A stretch of DNA of 64,000 nucleotides. Origin: Pseudoalteromonas sp. P1-25. Lineage in GTDB: Bacteria; Pseudomonadota; Gammaproteobacteria; Enterobacterales; Alteromonadaceae. Below the pieces are notes generated by a model. The model had not been told where the DNA came from and made no database searches. It saw only the letters and a list, made by a program, of their open reading frames with translations. The stretch's first letter is position 1; every line of letters begins with the position of its first letter. Location of the stretch: positions 1-64,000 of the forward strand of contig NZ_LKDW01000002.1 of the NCBI RefSeq assembly GCF_001401805.1. The letters run 5' to 3'. Position numbers and translations under genes: made by a program. This document shows, piece by piece, positions 63,523 through 64,000 of the stretch.

Positions 63523-64000
63523 ATGTTTAAAAAGATTTTAGCGTCGGTTGGTATTGGCGCTGCAAAAGTAGATACAATTTTAGAAACTGAGCATCTTCAG
63601 CCGGGGCAACTTTTTAACGCTAATATCGTTATAACTGCAGGCGATGTGGCTCAAGAAATCGCGGGTCTTGATTTGTTTTTAATGACACGCGTTAAAGTTG
63701 ATGGCGAAGATGGTGAATACTTTACTAACCACGTGATTGATCAGTGGCGTATAACCGACATAGGCACTGTTGAGCCAGGCGAAGTTAAAAGTATTCCATT
63801 TGAAGCGCGCCTTCATCCAGAAACGCCAATTACCGAAATTAATGCCGGCTACAACCAATCACATGTATGGATTGAAACGGGCCTTGATATTGATTTAGCA
63901 CTAGATCCAACAGATAAAGACCATTTGCATATTTACCCTAACGAAGCCGTTAAAACCTGTATGCAAGCAATGGATAAATTAGGGTTTAGTTTATTAAAAG
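63523..64000 (+). CDS. Spo0M family protein, partial (3' end beyond window)
   Basis: The first 159 codons of a sporulation-control Spo0M-like protein: MFKKILASVGIGAAKVDTIL, then an arrestin-like beta-sandwich pattern ETEHLQPGQLFNANIVITAG and VDGEDGEYFTNHVIDQWRI. Despite the name it is widespread in non-sporulating bacteria and of unclear function. The ATG follows AAGGAGATAG, a strong site. The gene runs off the right edge. Confidence 0.88.
   Translation, partial: MFKKILASVGIGAAKVDTILETEHLQPGQLFNANIVITAGDVAQEIAGLDLFLMTRVKVDGEDGEYFTNHVIDQWRITDIGTVEPGEVKSIPFEARLHPETPITEINAGYNQSHVWIETGLDIDLALDPTDKDHLHIYPNEAVKTCMQAMDKLGFSLLK

Noticed and set aside
1..64000. CRISPR arrays, tRNA or rRNA genes, prophage and insertion sequences
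   Set aside because: No regularly spaced repeats, no recognisable RNA genes, and no transposase or integrase coding sequence were found on either strand.

Overview
The window looks like a chromosomal segment of a marine gammaproteobacterium, most likely Pseudoalteromonas or a close relative in the Alteromonadales. This is inference from gene content: TonB-dependent receptors, secreted and lipoprotein peptidases, DUF2986, DUF3019 and DUF3820 proteins, FadR, IlvC/IlvY, SmpB-RatA-RnfH-BamE, AT-rich DNA, and a short interspersed repeat ending in TAATACCAAT-type sequence. I see no rRNA, tRNA, CRISPR array, prophage, integrase or autonomous insertion sequence. Nearly all DNA is ordinary chromosomal coding sequence; only short repeats appear mobile.

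Layout. 1-12 kb: a partial membrane protein, a soluble PAS-PAS chemoreceptor, an OprC-type copper receptor preceded by a perfect inverted repeat, an M20 dipeptidase, an outer-membrane protein, OsmC, a photolyase-family gene with a 48-codon DUF2256 partner, a flavin reductase and an S9 peptidase. 12-20 kb: a BaeSR-like two-component system, a RIO kinase, a secreted EF-hand protein with a Pro-rich partner, an MFS transporter and a GGDEF-EAL protein. 20-30 kb: stress and metabolic enzymes (YghU, rhomboid, DJ-1/PfpI with its LysR regulator, dienelactone hydrolase, GDPD lipoprotein), an EamA exporter, Dcp-like M3 lipoprotein and MscS. 30-45 kb: a TonB receptor with a structured leader, HAD phosphatase, exported ATP-dependent DNA ligase, YegD, MgsA, two exporters, a bactofilin/M23 pair, YebG with a LexA box, ComEA, DsbB, FadR and a 2-Cys peroxiredoxin. 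45-64 kb: a second TonB receptor with a repeat just upstream, SmpB/RatA/RnfH/BamE, a TPR lipoprotein, a Cache-type chemoreceptor, IlvC/IlvY, a diguanylate cyclase, a MipA-DUF3019-regulator-kinase operon ending inside a repeat copy, a CPA2 antiporter and the start of a Spo0M-family gene.

How the parts relate. Several units are self-contained: two two-component systems next to likely targets, divergent regulator/target pairs (IlvY/ilvC, LysR/PfpI), a cell-shape pair (bactofilin and LytM peptidase with overlapping genes), and DNA uptake/repair functions (ComEA, exported ligase, photolyase, SOS-controlled YebG). No clearly new multi-gene defence or biosynthetic system was found. The most interesting items are: the MITE-like repeat family, one copy supplying a kinase stop codon and another sitting 37 bp upstream of a receptor gene; the 14-bp perfect inverted repeat touching the start codon of the copper receptor; the EF-hand/Pro-rich pair near a Pro/Arg-rich sensor kinase; and a possible small RNA near 61.4-61.6 kb.
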